This document shows positions 26,103 to 38,501 of a stretch of DNA of 64,000 nucleotides, one piece after another. A program made the translations under genes and the position numbers. Under the pieces are notes generated by a model, which was given only the letters and a program-made list of their open reading frames with translations, did no database searches and was not told where the DNA came from. This DNA is from Gonatopus flavifemur. Taxonomy: Eukaryota; Arthropoda; Insecta; Hymenoptera; Dryinidae. The stretch spans positions 57,528,001 through 57,592,000 of the forward strand of contig JAFFJZ010000001.1 of NCBI GenBank assembly GCA_018340375.1, given 5' to 3'. Every line of letters starts with the position of its first letter. Positions within the stretch are counted from its first letter, which is position 1.

Positions 26103-26642
26103 CGCTGTAAAAAGACTTCGACTGAATGTGGTTACATCTCATTTGAAAACTCAATTAAAATTCAGTGTTTCCTGTGCTCACTTTGAGCTGAAACAGGGCT
26201 AAATTTTGGCTGCATCTTAAAATAAGCTGATATCAGATTCAGGTAAGTTTTACCCTTTGCTGTGAAATTGTACTAGAAATAATAATTCCTTCAAGAAGTT
26301 GTTTCGGTATCATTCCACATTTGAACATCCTCTATAGAGGATGTAAAAAGTAAAACCAAAACCAACCATGTTTCAACTGAAAGTAAGCATCGAAAGCTAG
26401 GAATTAGCTGTGGTAGCTATTTCGTGTATTTGATATTTGGATAGCGAGAAAAATGGCTGTGAAAGCTAGATTTCAGCTCCTATATCGATAACTTTTGCTA
26501 CTAAAGCTAAAAAATACCTACCACAGCCAATTTTTAGCTATGAAAATATCAACCACATCGTTCTTTTCCGTGTAGAGAAGACTGAATTTCAGTCAAGTTT
26601 TCAAGTAAGATACAGCCACATTAAGTCTGACATTTTACTGTG
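26103..26642. mobile_element. 540-bp inverted-repeat MITE
   Basis: Left end CGCTGTAAAAAGACTTCG and right end (reverse complement CACAGTAAAATGTCAGAC) begin an inverted repeat of about 63 bp that continues through AATGTGG, ATCT, TTGAAAACT and AAATTCAGT in both arms. TA follows the right end; AA precedes the left end, so one base of the duplication appears mutated. The interior has a second level of symmetry: AGCTGTGGTAGCTATTT near 26407 pairs with the reverse complement of AAAATACCTACCACAGCC near 26511. No coding sequence. The ends resemble those of the 6109-6342 element. Confidence 0.75.
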
Positions 26643-27029
26643 TACGAATGGATCCTAAGACCGGGAAAGCTTTAATGTCATCCCCTTCATTGTCTGGATT
26701 TCGCGCTTATGATGTTTCCAAGTAACGCAACACCGACAACGATAACCGCCATCAACGGGATCTTGGTGTTGGTGGAAATAGTCTACTGACATAGGTATAC
26801 TCGAAACCAAGGCAGATTAATCACAAGATAGCGCTTCAACGATTTCCTTGATGATACGTAGTCTACCACACGTAAGCCTATGTATCTTCCTCCGAATATC
26901 CATAAAACTAATACCAGTTACCGGCGAGGGACCTGAATACCGATATTCAAATTTTTACTCGAATGATCTGTTAATCCTTATTACAACGATAACGAACAAT
27001 TCACACCACAGATAGACTGTGTTTACGTA
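26643..27029. other. Short gene-free stretch
   Basis: Moderately complex unique sequence. I see no exon, RNA gene or repeat in it. Confidence 0.5.
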
Positions 27030-27229
27030 TTATCTGAAACGACAGGGTCATTGGGTGGTGTCTTCAAACATTATTCCACGTGTTGTGTAAGCAGGAAGCT
27101 CGTACCACTACAACTCGGCTGTTGTTGGTGGTAGTTCGATATAACAAGGAGAAACACAGCTGCGTGCACCCTAAGGGCCGTTAATGATATTCGCAGGTGA
27201 CACATCTAATTCAGTCACTCTGTATGTGC

Positions 27230-27267
27230 CTGTTCGTTCGTTCCTTCGTTCGTTCGCTGGTTCGTTT
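27230..27267 (+). repeat. Imperfect (GTTC)n tract
   Basis: Seven or so GTTC units with a few substitutions, within the GC-rich patch. Confidence 0.8.
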
Positions 27268-27324
27268 GCATCCGCGCGCACGCTCCAAGCGGAAACTGAA
27301 TGCCGCGCTGGTGTTACAGCACTA

Positions 27325-27370
27325 CAGCCAGCAGCCAGAGCAGAAGCAGAAGTAAAAGCAGTAGCAACAG
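27325..27370 (+). repeat. Imperfect AGC/AGA trinucleotide tract
   Basis: Interrupted CAG/AGC units (CAGCAGCC, AGCAGAAGCAGAAG, AGCAGTAGCAACAGC). On the minus strand they encode the poly-Leu end of a 69-codon frame, which I regard as an artefact. Confidence 0.75.
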
Positions 27371-27560
27371 CATCACGTTGTCATCACGTACAATGAGGAT
27401 AAACGAGAACAAGCACGGGACAAGTGAAGCGAGAGGCAGAGAGGGATCCGTTTGCATTTCTATGTCGCTGTTGCCGCAGTGAACACTGGCAGGAAGTAGC
27501 GTAAAATTACAGGGACGTATCATCTCGGGGTATTTGTCGTCAAATATAAATTATTTCGTA

Positions 27561-30500
27561 CGTAGCTTCCAAATACTTGAATCGCGATAGGATTTCGTGA
27601 CGGTGAAACAAGGAATTTATTATTTCTCCTCAATCTTGTCTTCTTACGTAATTTGTACAAACTTGATGTAGGGAATAGATGAGATATACTGAAAATTCGA
27701 GACGGAATTCATCTTATGACCTCTTTCGATGATATATTTGATGAATAGAAGATTTTTGAATCATGCAAAAGATGTTGAGGTGAATGAGAGCGTGACAGCC
27801 TGGTAGCGTGGGGCGGGTTCGTCACTTCGTTGAATGCAAATACCAACGAAGCAACGTCCATAAGAGGGCACGTTGAGTCCGTTTGTTTTAATACGCTTGT
27901 TAAGGACGTTCGAAAAGACGGGGAGGTGTCTCCATTCGTACTTGGTATTCTATGTTTGCTCCAATAATACTTCGACGGATTCCATATTCATTCTGGTAAA
28001 TCCATTGAAACACGTTCTGTTTTGCAAGATGATACATAATGACGTTAACGTCCTTGTACCTCTTTTCCACCCTATATATCTTGGACGAAACATTCCAAGC
28101 AAATACTTGTACGAAATTATATAATATCTACAATGTACTTTGTTGTTGAGGTTCGAGATGTCCTTACCTGAAACGAAAACCAAGTACATTCTTCGTTGGG
28201 AAAAATATATAAACATTATCTTGAAAGGAACAAGAGAAGAGTTGGCATAACGATACTATCGAATCAGTCAATCTTTCCTGAAGATTCGTTCAAAGTATTT
28301 ATTCTCTCATTCGTTTGGTCTCTTTTGAAAAGAAGGGGGAGCGAATACAGGCGAGATTCTATCAAACAGATTGCTGGCAGCTCTTTTGACGCTCCTTTTC
28401 ATCAGAAATAACGAGTACTCTGTGAAAAGGCAGGTCAAGAAAATCTCGTTGGCGCTCTTATGTCTTTAGGTGCACCTCATTTATATCTTGAGATGAATGT
28501 AAATGTGCGAGGGTTCGCGTGTTGTAAGTTAAAGTGGTAATGTAACGTATATACGATCAAAGACATGAAACGTACCGCGTAGATTCTTGAATTAGACCAT
28601 GAATGCTCATCAGCCTACTTTGATTACGAGGGATACGTCGAAGAAGAAAGAGTAGCTTGTGCTTATCGAGTATAATGAAATTCGTGTATCTCCGACGAAA
28701 CCTCTTTCGTATACAATGGAACGATTCAATTATCGCGATGATGGTTGAGTTGCGATGAAACACGTTGAAAGGTTGCCGTAACTGTCTGCGGGATATACCG
28801 TGTATATGATGATACAAAGAACCAGAAAAATATTTTTTCTCTCTCCTTTATCGGAGAGCGCACGTGACACATCTTCGATCTGACCCCTGATTCTCTTCTC
28901 CTCGTACCTCATATCCCATTTTTCTGACGCCATTCATTGGCGAGGCGGCGGCGGTGGCAGCCGATATCGATGAAAGAGGTATATGGAGAAATAGAAGAAG
29001 AAACGAAAGCATCCCTATGAGCGGAGGAATAAAAAAAAAAGAAGAGAAAAAGAAAAAATAAAGCAAGGAGAAGAAATGAGGATGAGGTAAAAGAGTATAT
29101 AGGCTCGTACCTACACATTCTCGTGTAGCCCTCTCTCGTAATCTGTCGCCATGGAGACCGTGCAAAGCCGCTCGGCGCCTTTCCTTCTGAATTATTTACG
29201 AGCACTGTCTCCAGGAAGAAAACGACTACGACGATGTCTCGTTGCTCGACTTGGGAAAGACCTTGGTTGATCTAGATTTTGCGATTGGCAAATACGACAA
29301 AAGTCACCTATCCGCTATATACATACAACACGTAATTATAGTACTAACTCTGCGGCTAATGCCGGTCTGAATAATGATACACTCTTGGAAATAACAGGAT
29401 TTTATTGTTCATTTGTCAGCCCTAATAACACGATTTATGAGGAATACGTGGCACGAATATCTTTATTTTGCTTGTTTTACTTTATATTTTCTTTGTTATA
29501 CATGTAGGTTAACGATACTCGTTACTGCGAATTCAAATTGAATGGCTTCAAAATGCGCGAAGTATGTGAATTTGATTTCTTATGATGAAAAATTTTCAGA
29601 TTCTTTGATAATTACATGAACTGTATTACGTTGATCTTTGAAAATGCACGCCTTCGTATGAATCATGCATCGCTTTATAACTCATGAATCTTGTGAAACC
29701 GGGTAGAAATTCTCCCGATTGAAAATTGAACCATTCAAGGCCGTGTCTTGGCTCAGACTACTCCAACTCGGGTTCGAGTGGAGCTGTAAATGCATCGATT
29801 TTCATTCTTACTCTGGCATTTATATTCCTAATTCCTTTTAGACACTTTACAGTTGTCGACTGTCTTGCCAATGGAGAGATATGATTGAAAATATCATTTT
29901 CAAGTAGGACAACAAACGTTCTTTATTATCATCATAAATATTGATCTTCGTACGAAAAATATGAGATTGTATTATAGTAATCCACATTTTCTTGAAGTAC
30001 GATTCAAATAGCGTCTTCCGAGCAGTGAAGTTAAATTATTTAATCATTTTTCCGCCCGATAGGTTGGAAGAAGAAAAAATGATTTTACAAAATGAAATAT
30101 TTTCGTGTCTCAAAATCATATTTTCTTGATCTTGCCCCACAGGAACATTCCCCAAGGCTCGAAGAAGGTTTTGTTTACAGACAGGAACGAGGCTTAGAAT
30201 TGAGAAAATATTTTCTCAGTTCAAAGAAGGTTTTCTTGACGCTAAAGAATGTTTTTTTCTTCACCGAATCCATCCTCTCCCTCAGTTTGCATGTATAATT
30301 CCCCAATATTTGAAATTAATCATCTTTCCATCCGCTCTGTTTTCCAAGACATTGAAAAACACTTCGATTAGTTATTCAATCTTGTTCTATATTTCAAACG
30401 TTTCGTCATGAATCCATCGATTTATGTTGCCACAGATTCGAGCGTAAAAAAAGAAAACTTTGAGAAGAAGAATTCATCAACATTATTTGCAAGCAACTTT

Positions 30501-31215
30501 TGCTCGGAGTAGCTGACTGAAAATTCACTCCATATTCATGAAATATCACGTTTTTACTCGAATCAAGCTTGAAGCTCCTCTGTATTCTTCGAAATATAGA
30601 TCTACTATATTCATAAACAAAAGTATAATGAAGAGAATGGTTTTTAAGAATGGAAACTTTCAATATTTACTTGTGTTTGAATTTCACGAGGCCAAAGAAG
30701 ATTCAAAGTTTTGCATTCATAAAGATACGTATTGGATGCATAGAAAAAGCTCCCTTGGTTAGTTTGTTTGAGAATTTGAAGTACTTACAGCAATGAAAAG
30801 AGTATTTTCTCAATGATGAAGAGGAAATACCCAACAATTCTTTGTAACTGTGTTATCTAGTCATTCAGAGTTATATACGTGTTGCGAAGAAAAAATATCG
30901 AAGGATTCCTTACGAGAGAATAAGCAATTCTCTTCTCTTCATTCTGTATGCCATATGTATGCTCATTTTGTCGTACGAACTTTGTCATTCTTGAGTTCTT
31001 CGATAATTCTAGGACAGTCTTTGTACATTTTCATATTGTATGGAATGAATGAATGAATGCTTGTGAAGTGAGTCGTTTGGTTTAATAAGTGCAGAAGTTA
31101 ACAAGTAACATTGGAATGATTTACTACCCCCGGCAGTGCAATTTATGGAACTATCTAGGCCCTCGGAAGAACCACCAAGAGCTAGCGGGAAGTTTGGAAA
31201 GCGTTATCGAGTTAT
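27561..31215. other. Gene-free stretch
   Basis: AT-rich DNA with short frames on both strands and no recognised exon or RNA gene. A purine-rich run lies at 28980-29090. A GAAT microsatellite lies at 31042-31058 just before the mariner remnant, whose 3' untranslated end and terminal repeat I could not place. Confidence 0.5.
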
Positions 31216-33020
31216 TTATCCTTCTGAATCTATTTCATTGTCTTCCAAGGAATTCACTCCAGATACAACACATTTTCTTCAATCTGTTCCAAACGGCGTC
31301 TTTGAAACTTTCTTTTGGATTTAGAGAATAGCCAAAAGTCACAAGGCACTAAACTAGGTAAGTACGGTGATTATGGTAATTTTCAATGAAAGACTCACGA
31401 AGAATCAATGCAGGTTGAGCTGGCGTATTATCGTGGGGCTAAAATCAGCAGTTATCTGCTCATAAATCCAGCCTCTTTTTGCGAATATTCTCACGCAAAC
31501 ATTTTGCATAACATTCAAATAAGATTCCTTGTTGACAGTTTGAGACTGTTAACTGTCAACTGGCGGAAGAAACTCATCCACGAACACTATCATTTGGAGC
31601 AACTTTGTCCGTCTTGCTTCACCTTTGGCACAATATTCACAGAGTTAGTCAGTTGTTTTCGAATCATAAGCATGGATCCAAGTCTCACCTCTCGTAATAA
31701 TGCGTTTACAACATGTTTATTGAGCCAGAAATCGAATTTTTCGAAAAAAATTCAATGTTTTTGGTACCAATCGAGATTTGCTCCGTCTAAGGGCCAAAAT
31801 ATCTTCAACAGTGGAGTTGGATGATCCTGTTGGAATGCCAACATCATCAGTAAGGTCTTTGATTGTTATTCGAAGGTTTTCCAGCACCAAATCTTGGGTC
31901 TGTTGAACGTGACTTTCATTGGTATAGGTTGACGATGGTCTAGGTAACTCCCCATACAGGAAACCCCGAGAATGTAAACACAGCCAATAATCGGCCCATG
32001 GATGGCTACCATTTAATGGCCAATAATGGATTCACATCATTGGCACAACTGTGGCCCACCACTGGCTGATAAGGAAGGCCAGCAATGAAAACAGCCGATA
32101 ATCAGCCGATGTACGGCTACGGTAAACGGCCAACAATTGATTCCCCGTTACTGGCTGGAATATGGCCTATCACTGAGTGAAATGGATTCCAAAGTTGAAT
32201 GTATTGTATTCGTAATCACCCCTGAAAAAAGTTTGTTTTGGCCTTATTTCTATTACGTTGAATAAATAATTCATATCCATCAAATACGTTTTACATGATT
32301 CAGATGAATTCTTATTCATATAGATAATCAATTACTTTCTCATGTAAATAACAAAAAAATTTGAAGGAATAAGCAACTGAATTCAACTGATTTATCGAGA
32401 ATACTTTTGACTCGTATAATTTTACATTTGAGATTGTCGAAATATCAGGCATGCAAATCTATTTGGAAAAAAACATCCATTTCTGATCTTGTGAAAACTG
32501 GAATGACAAACATCCCAAAAACAAAAAAGTGTTTTGGGTCACGCTTAACCACTCATTTGAACTAATACTGAACCGATTATTCTGGAACGCAGTCATATTA
32601 CCATTGGATATCATTATTATTATACCCTCGTAATCTGCCATTGATGGCTAACATTCGAACATTATCCCGAAATTTCTGGCCATAAATCGGGATCATTTAG
32701 CCCCATTACTGGGCCAATCAATAATTTTATACATGGCCCATTATTTATTGCCATTACTGGACCCACGTTATCATCCAGCAATTAACCATTGATGGGCCAT
32801 TAATGGGCGCCATTAACGGGCAAAGAACGCCGTTTGTGGTCCAGTAACGTGCCATTATTGGGCCAATTGTTGAACCCTGTATGGGTCTTCGTCTTCAATC
32901 CGTTCTCGGTCTTCTTTGGACTGCTTATATCTTCTCCTAACAAAGCCTTCAGGGATATTTTAGTGTACCAATCGCAGAAAATGCATTTTGTAAACGAAAT
33001 TCAATGCAACTTCTTTGCTC
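31216..33020 (-). pseudogene. Mariner transposase pseudogene, split by a 935-bp insertion
   Basis: The minus strand encodes a decayed mariner DD34D transposase. From the N-terminal side: EQRSCIEF at 33020 downwards, SKEDRERIEDE near 32890-32925, then after the insertion RPSSTYTN, DLVLENLRITIKDLTDDVGI and RRSKSRLVPK (near 31770-31930). The family's TGDETW motif reads TRGETW, so the first catalytic Asp is now Gly (31687-31689). The second Asp survives in HDN (31430-31432) and the third in PCDFWLF (31338-31340), but about 13 bases are missing between them. The C-terminal remnant LEDNEIDSEG ends at a stop at 31216. The start codon is lost and several frameshifts and in-frame stops are present, so the gene is dead. 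The motif order and wording leave little doubt about the family. Confidence 0.92.
31951..32885. mobile_element. 935-bp non-autonomous element with CCCATACAGG inverted termini, inside the mariner
   Basis: It begins CCCATACAGG and ends with its exact inverse CCTGTATGGG (32876-32885). TC flanks both sides (31949-31950, 32886-32887). Removing the element plus one TC rejoins the mariner frame exactly, which independently fixes the boundaries and implies a 2-bp target duplication. Both ends are packed with GGCCAATAATGG / GGGCCATTAATGGGC-like subrepeats, and the middle (about 32190-32640) is unique AT-rich DNA without coding capacity. The superfamily is unknown to me. Confidence 0.85.
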
Positions 33021-33413
33021 ACCAAAATTCGAATATTGTACTAATCGCCAAGAATTTTGTGTCGTACAAAACCAAACGCATGGCATGTATATGATTTGAA
33101 ATCAGGCACAGATGTCTTCCACAGTGCTACCAATCGAAAGGAAATAATTCCTGAGAGTCGATTTTCCTACGCGATGTGAATTGAAAACATGTGTTACTTT
33201 TTAAACACGGCAATAGAGTTGTCTTCAAAGATGTTGTACAATGAGTTTTTATGACAGAAGGTGTACTGAAAATATCATGAAGGGTTTTTCCTAATTTTAG
33301 TGTTGAATTTCATCTCTTTACGGTAGGTGAAGTGTTTTTGTTTCAGAAATAAAGGATTGTTCTTTTGAAAATTGAATCCTCCAAAAAATGAGGATCGAAT
33401 CGATCAAATCAGG
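32886..33413. other. Mariner 5' remnant and flanking unique DNA
   Basis: The first 135 bases are the N-terminal part of the mariner pseudogene. Beyond 33020 the sequence should hold the mariner 5' untranslated region and terminal repeat, but I could not identify the terminal repeat. No other gene is visible. Confidence 0.5.
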
Positions 33414-33544
33414 GTGGAAAATTCCCTAGCTATGACAAAACTGAGTCAATTTCAGCTCATTCTTTGCAAATGCTGACCAATTTCACGCCAGAAGAGGGCT
33501 GAAGTTGGCTCAATGTTTGTGCGCACATGGGAAGAAGTTTCCAC
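33414..33544. repeat. Imperfect 131-bp palindrome (probable MITE core)
   Basis: GTGGAAAATTCCC at 33414 pairs with the inverse of GGGAAGAAGTTTCCAC ending at 33544, and TGAGTCAATTTCAGC pairs with the inverse of GCTGAAGTTGGCTCA. Pairing is interrupted by mismatches. The symmetry suggests a small fold-back transposon remnant; no target duplication was identified. Confidence 0.5.
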
Positions 33545-36500
33545 TTTTGAAGGGCCAAATCAGCCCTTTGTCAGAATTCAAATGACCCCCCTCGTTAAAC
33601 AAAAAGTAGAACTATGCTATCGCGCACAAAGCATTCATAAAAATGATATGAAAAATTATGGCTTCCGTAAGATGTTTTCATTATCAATGGAACAAAAGAA
33701 AAACGAAGAGAACAAAGAATACAAACACTCAAAGCTGTGTTCTTAGCCGCTCCGCTTCTTTCAGCAATTCAAAATTTCTTTACCTCGGTCTAAATCCTCA
33801 TTTTCATTCAATTTAAAAAAGATTGCTTTTTCTTTTTGATCGTTGAAGGAGCCCTACATCTCGAAATAATGACTCCAGCTCATTCATATCGATATTCACA
33901 AATGCCGTGTACTTCATAACGATCCTACCTGTCTCTCGTTTAAACTTCTCTTTCGAATGAAGCTTTCCATTCGAATATGATCTATTCATTTCCATTTGCA
34001 TCATTAATCTAGTTTATTATTCGCGTAAACAACCATCGAACGATTCACGTCAATATTCCAAAGTTTAAACAATTAGTTATGAATGCGAATAACAGTTTAC
34101 AAGGATTTCAATCCGTAAATAGAATTCAAAGTGAAGAACAAAAATGTAGCATTCATCACATTACTGAACTGTTTTTGTAAAGACGCAGAAAAACACTGTC
34201 AGCTCTATGTATTATCACAAGAGTTGAATTACAATATTGGATGAAGGATTGTCCTTCCTATCTCCTCAAAGCGATGGAAGACAAGAAGAACAAGAGGGAA
34301 GAGAAGAAGAAGAAAGAAAAATCCCTTTGTATACAACCGAATGCCGGTTTGAACCTAGAATTAGGTTACAATAAGAGGCAATGCTTACATTGAGAAGAAG
34401 GAAGAGATTCTCCCTTCCAAGTAAAGTGTTATTGTAATTGATTCCTTCTGGAATCGTATCCCAATGAGATAGAAGAAGGTGACGAAGGGAGACGAGAAAG
34501 GAGAGGTAAGTCGATTATCGAGTCACGGTCGATAAGGTAGAAGAGAACGCTTGGCGCTCCAGTAGATTTATGTCGGCCTCGATAACTCTCCGAGATTAAG
34601 AGCGCCAGTTTCATCTTCTCCTCTTTCTCCTCCACCTCCCTCACCTATCTCTTTTTATATTTATGTATCTATCCATCTATCTATTTATCTATCTATCTAG
34701 TTTATCTACGTATTCATCTATTCCGCTCCGTTTCGAACGATCAAGAATCACTTCGCTCGCGAGCTTTATTTTGAAGTTCGGAAACGATGAAAAACACACA
34801 AACACACATGCGCTGCTCGAAAGTGAATTTGCGTCACTCGACATTACGGAAACATTAAGAAATGATCGACTTCGTACCAACATTTTTACCCTTTTTTCTC
34901 TCCTTTTCGATCCCAAGTATTGTGAAATACACACATCAAAAGAAAACCTCAATGTACGTGTGACGCATGGCATCCTCATTTTACATGCACATAGAGAATT
35001 TCCTCGATCTCCCTGGATTTTCATAGATTCATTTTGTCGTGCGTAGGAACTGAATAGTAACAGAAATCACTGCATGGAGAACAGCATATTTGATGAAGTA
35101 TCTGTGAAGTTCGCAGGGTTTGTGTTGTAAACAGATTCTGATTTTGTTGGTTTCCTTTTGTAACTCAATGAAGAGAAAAAAAATTCCCAGTGAATGGTTG
35201 GATAATTTCTACAAATTGTAATCAAAGTATATAAAAGTGCGAGTAAAAATACGACTTGAGAGAAAACACTTAAATGAATAAGGAACGCATTAAAGAGAGA
35301 AAATGTAAATTTGTCCGATAAGTCGAGGTGAGAGAAAGATAATAAAAGGTGAGTGTATCAAAAGGGAATCGCGATAAGCGTCGAGACGATCGATAATACA
35401 AAGGCTTGCTAAATTCGTTGGTCGTTGTATTTACCTACATCAATTTACTCGTTATACTTATCGTTCTCAAATAAAATCATCTTACATATTTCCCCTCTAT
35501 AGATTGTAGTCTTCGAGAAATTAATTTTCACCCTCTTTTCAATAATCTGTCGTCTTTCCGTTTCTAAACCAATTCGATTTGATTCACAATTTTCGTTCTT
35601 TTGTATCACTTTCTGTATCAGTTCGGAACAGTTTCTCGAAGAAGTGCAGCAGTTAGCATATTGACTTTAGTTAAACAATCAAAATGAATATCAGATACAA
35701 AAGATTTATACTCCTAAAAGAGTATTCTTCCACAAAGGAATATAATGCGAAGCTCGCAGAGTTTAGGATATGAAATTAGAGGAATATGAGAGGCCAAAGG
35801 GCTGACAAAGTCTCATAGGTATGCGAGGATCTGCTTGTGAAACTCCAACCCCTGTTACATCTTTTAGGGTGGTATGCTGTGCGGGATGTACAGGCGTACG
35901 AACAAGCTGAAGGTGTAATGTTAGTGTACAATTTATGCATGTGTGTGTTTGGATTTACAACGTCGTTACGATATCATTAGTTATCACCGACAAGTATACC
36001 GACGTGTAAAAGGTGGGCGTTATCATGAAAGATCTGCCTGAATCTGAAACCATCAAACGAGAGTGAGAGCGAAGAGAAAGTTCATATAACACGATAATAC
36101 GTCTACGAGACTGTGTAATGTGATTGAGAGATTAATGTAATCATCAGCATGATTATTTCTATTTTTCATCCCACGAATTTATGGGCTAGAATGATTCGTC
36201 CTATCTAACCAAGCCTTTTTTCCCCACAAATATCGTTGTATATGAGATATGCGGTCTCAAAAACATGTTACGAGTCACGGTTCGTAGGAGCAATGAAATT
36301 CAGAGTGCATAGAAAAAGGAATGTTTTTATCGTGAGCTTGATATTCGAATCGAAAGGAGTAGTTGTGTTATATTGTATAAAATTATTTTTCTGACTCTCA
36401 TTCTACATTCTAATACTCCTGGATTGGAAAATCATATCTACTGGTAGTCGAAGTTCTGAACCTATTTTCAGTCTTAAATGTTCTGGAATGGGTATATAGA

Positions 36501-37629
36501 GGATTTCGAGTCTGAAATTGGATCTTATATATCATGCTTTGACCCTAAAAGGTTTAGATCCCGCTGTAGAATGAGCAAGGCTTAAACTAGGATTAGAATT
36601 ACAACTTCCCTGAGAAAAACGCAGAAGGAGAGTATAAGATATAGTCCCAAAATCATGATAATATCGATCGAAACACCATAATACCAGTATCGAATTCATT
36701 GAAAATCTATCACTTCATCTGACGTAAGTCTTAAAATGGAACGTATGATGTTTTAATTTAAATGCATTATCGATCGACTCCTTTTTGTGTCCCAGAAACT
36801 AGGGAATAAAGGGAATTGATCAACGGTACGCTAGAATCTATTGAGTTAGGCAAATCAATCTCGTTTTAGTGACAGAATGTTGTACTGTAGAGGTGTGAGG
36901 ACTCGTACAACTTTATCTCTTCTATATGTATGTAATATATGTACATGTATATATGTAAAATATGCAAAGAAAAGAAAATGTATGGACCGAGCGATCTTAC
37001 AATGAAGTTTTTATACGTACATATACATAATATTTCACGGGAGAGGGAAGAATTTTTTGAATAAACGTATTATGGTAATTTATTTGACATGAATATTCAT
37101 TGAAATTCAAATAGCATCAATGGATATTCGATATCGAAATGAGATACAATTTCCGTGAAGCGAGCTTTTTGGTAACTTCACAGAATATCCATCAATCACT
37201 GTTACATGCCTACTATGGAATAAAATGGGTATCGGCGTAACGTTAATGACTAAAGTACGCCAGGAATCATTTCTCCCTGTGAGCAGGAAATTTTACTTCG
37301 CGTGGATTGATAGCGACAAAAAGGGATGGGAAAACGCACGCAGAGGTCTCCATGGATATTAGGGGAAAAGCAAATTTAGTTGCATGCGAGGGTTCTAATT
37401 CTGCTGAAAATATTTCACGGCACACGGTTCTTCCGTTCTACTGTACTTTCGTGTATTATTATTTGTATTATTCTGGGGAAAGATATATATCATCGTTGTG
37501 GGGTTTCTTTTAGCTGAATGTGCGTGTATCGACTATTCCATTTTCAATCTTATCGAATCAAATTGAATAGAATTTTTCAATCTATACTATCAATTTTCCA
37601 CGATCCAGTTCCCATATAGAATAAAACTT
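33545..37629. other. Gene-free stretch
   Basis: About 4 kb without a recognised exon. Purine-rich runs occur near 34270-34330, a TATC microsatellite near 34664-34700, and AT-rich dinucleotide variation near 36925-36965. The 127- and 111-codon frames at 34663-35046 overlap on opposite strands and show no domain. Confidence 0.5.
34664..34700 (+). repeat. Imperfect (TATC)n microsatellite
   Basis: Repeated ATCTATCTATTTATC-type tetranucleotides with a few interruptions. Confidence 0.85.
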
Positions 37630-38501
37630 CCCATATAGAAATCTACAATCGGCGTTAGCATGGTGCAACGTAGATAAAGTATGGCGCAAACCTGGAATGA
37701 TAACATCATTTTATGATTTACCTACGTGTTTTTTCAATAAAGTCCCATCATCGATGAAACAATGACAATGAAATATACCATCATTGGCAAACAATTGGAA
37801 ATTTAGTTTGTCAATGCTCCGTCAATGATCAAAGTAAAAAATATTTAACCCAGAAATATATAAAAAGTATACGCATTTCTCAATTTCTGACATATGTTGT
37901 TTGAAGTCTTATTGTTGTCCCCTTATTTGTTTGTGACCAACTCGGCGTCTTTTGTCGGTAAATTGTGCCATGAGAAGTAGACACAATGTATGTTAGCTCG
38001 GCGGTAGGAGCCCTCTAGTGTGACTCATAGTAAAGAGCGATTGACTGTTCTTCCAAAGACTCACTTAAGCCTCATATATTCTTTGTATACGCGTTTCACC
38101 ACTCGCGAGAAACACTTGATTAGTAACGTAGCAAAAATATTATGTAGGTCGCCAATGTTGAGGCATGCTATTACCAATGATCGGCGCTACATTGAAAGCT
38201 AATTTCTACCGAAACTAGGCCAAAGTTTGGGGCAATATTGAACCAAATTTTGAATGATCCTGGCGTTCAATGGAATCTATTGTATAGTCAATGTTGGGCC
38301 AAGGATGAGCCAAGCTTGGCGCAATTGTGCCACAATAATAGGCTGACAAACGAAATCCGTCGAACACCGACATCGGTGCAATATTGTATTGATTGTTAAT
38401 CAACATTGAAGATTTATAGATTGCCAAGCCTTGTCTATTAACATTGCGCCAAGCTATATCTTATCGTCAGCATTGGCGAAGCCCAAAAATTTTTGTATGG
38501 G
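37630..38501. mobile_element. Non-autonomous element, CCCATA-ended mosaic family, copy 3
   Basis: It begins CCCATATAGAAATC and ends TTTTTGTATGGG (inverse CCCATACAAAAA). TT flanks both ends (37628-37629, 38502-38503). The interior carries GGCGCAA/TTGGCGAAG/GGGCCAAGG-type subrepeats, and the segment around 38398-38425 (TTAATCAACATTGAAGATT) matches the right part of copy 1 at about 4158. A second CCCATATAGA at 37611-37620, just outside the boundary used here, also follows TT, so the left boundary may lie there instead. Confidence 0.55.

Larger units (their letters stand above)
27030..27560 (+). promoter_or_regulatory. Candidate promoter / 5' exon region (GC-rich patch)
   Basis: GC content rises well above the surrounding DNA. 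An arthropod initiator-like TCAGT lies at 27211-27215, followed by a GTTC-repeat tract (27230-27267) and an AGC/CAG-rich run (27325-27370). Two short ATG or near-ATG frames (27184-27396 and 27300-27482) overlap without recognisable domains. I see no TATA box or a clear downstream promoter element at the expected distance. A 5' untranslated exon would fit, but this is inference. Confidence 0.25.

Noticed and set aside
29755..29790. GGTTCGAGTGGAG-like word resembling a tRNA T-arm
   Set aside because: No acceptor stem, D-arm or anticodon arm can be built from the surrounding sequence.
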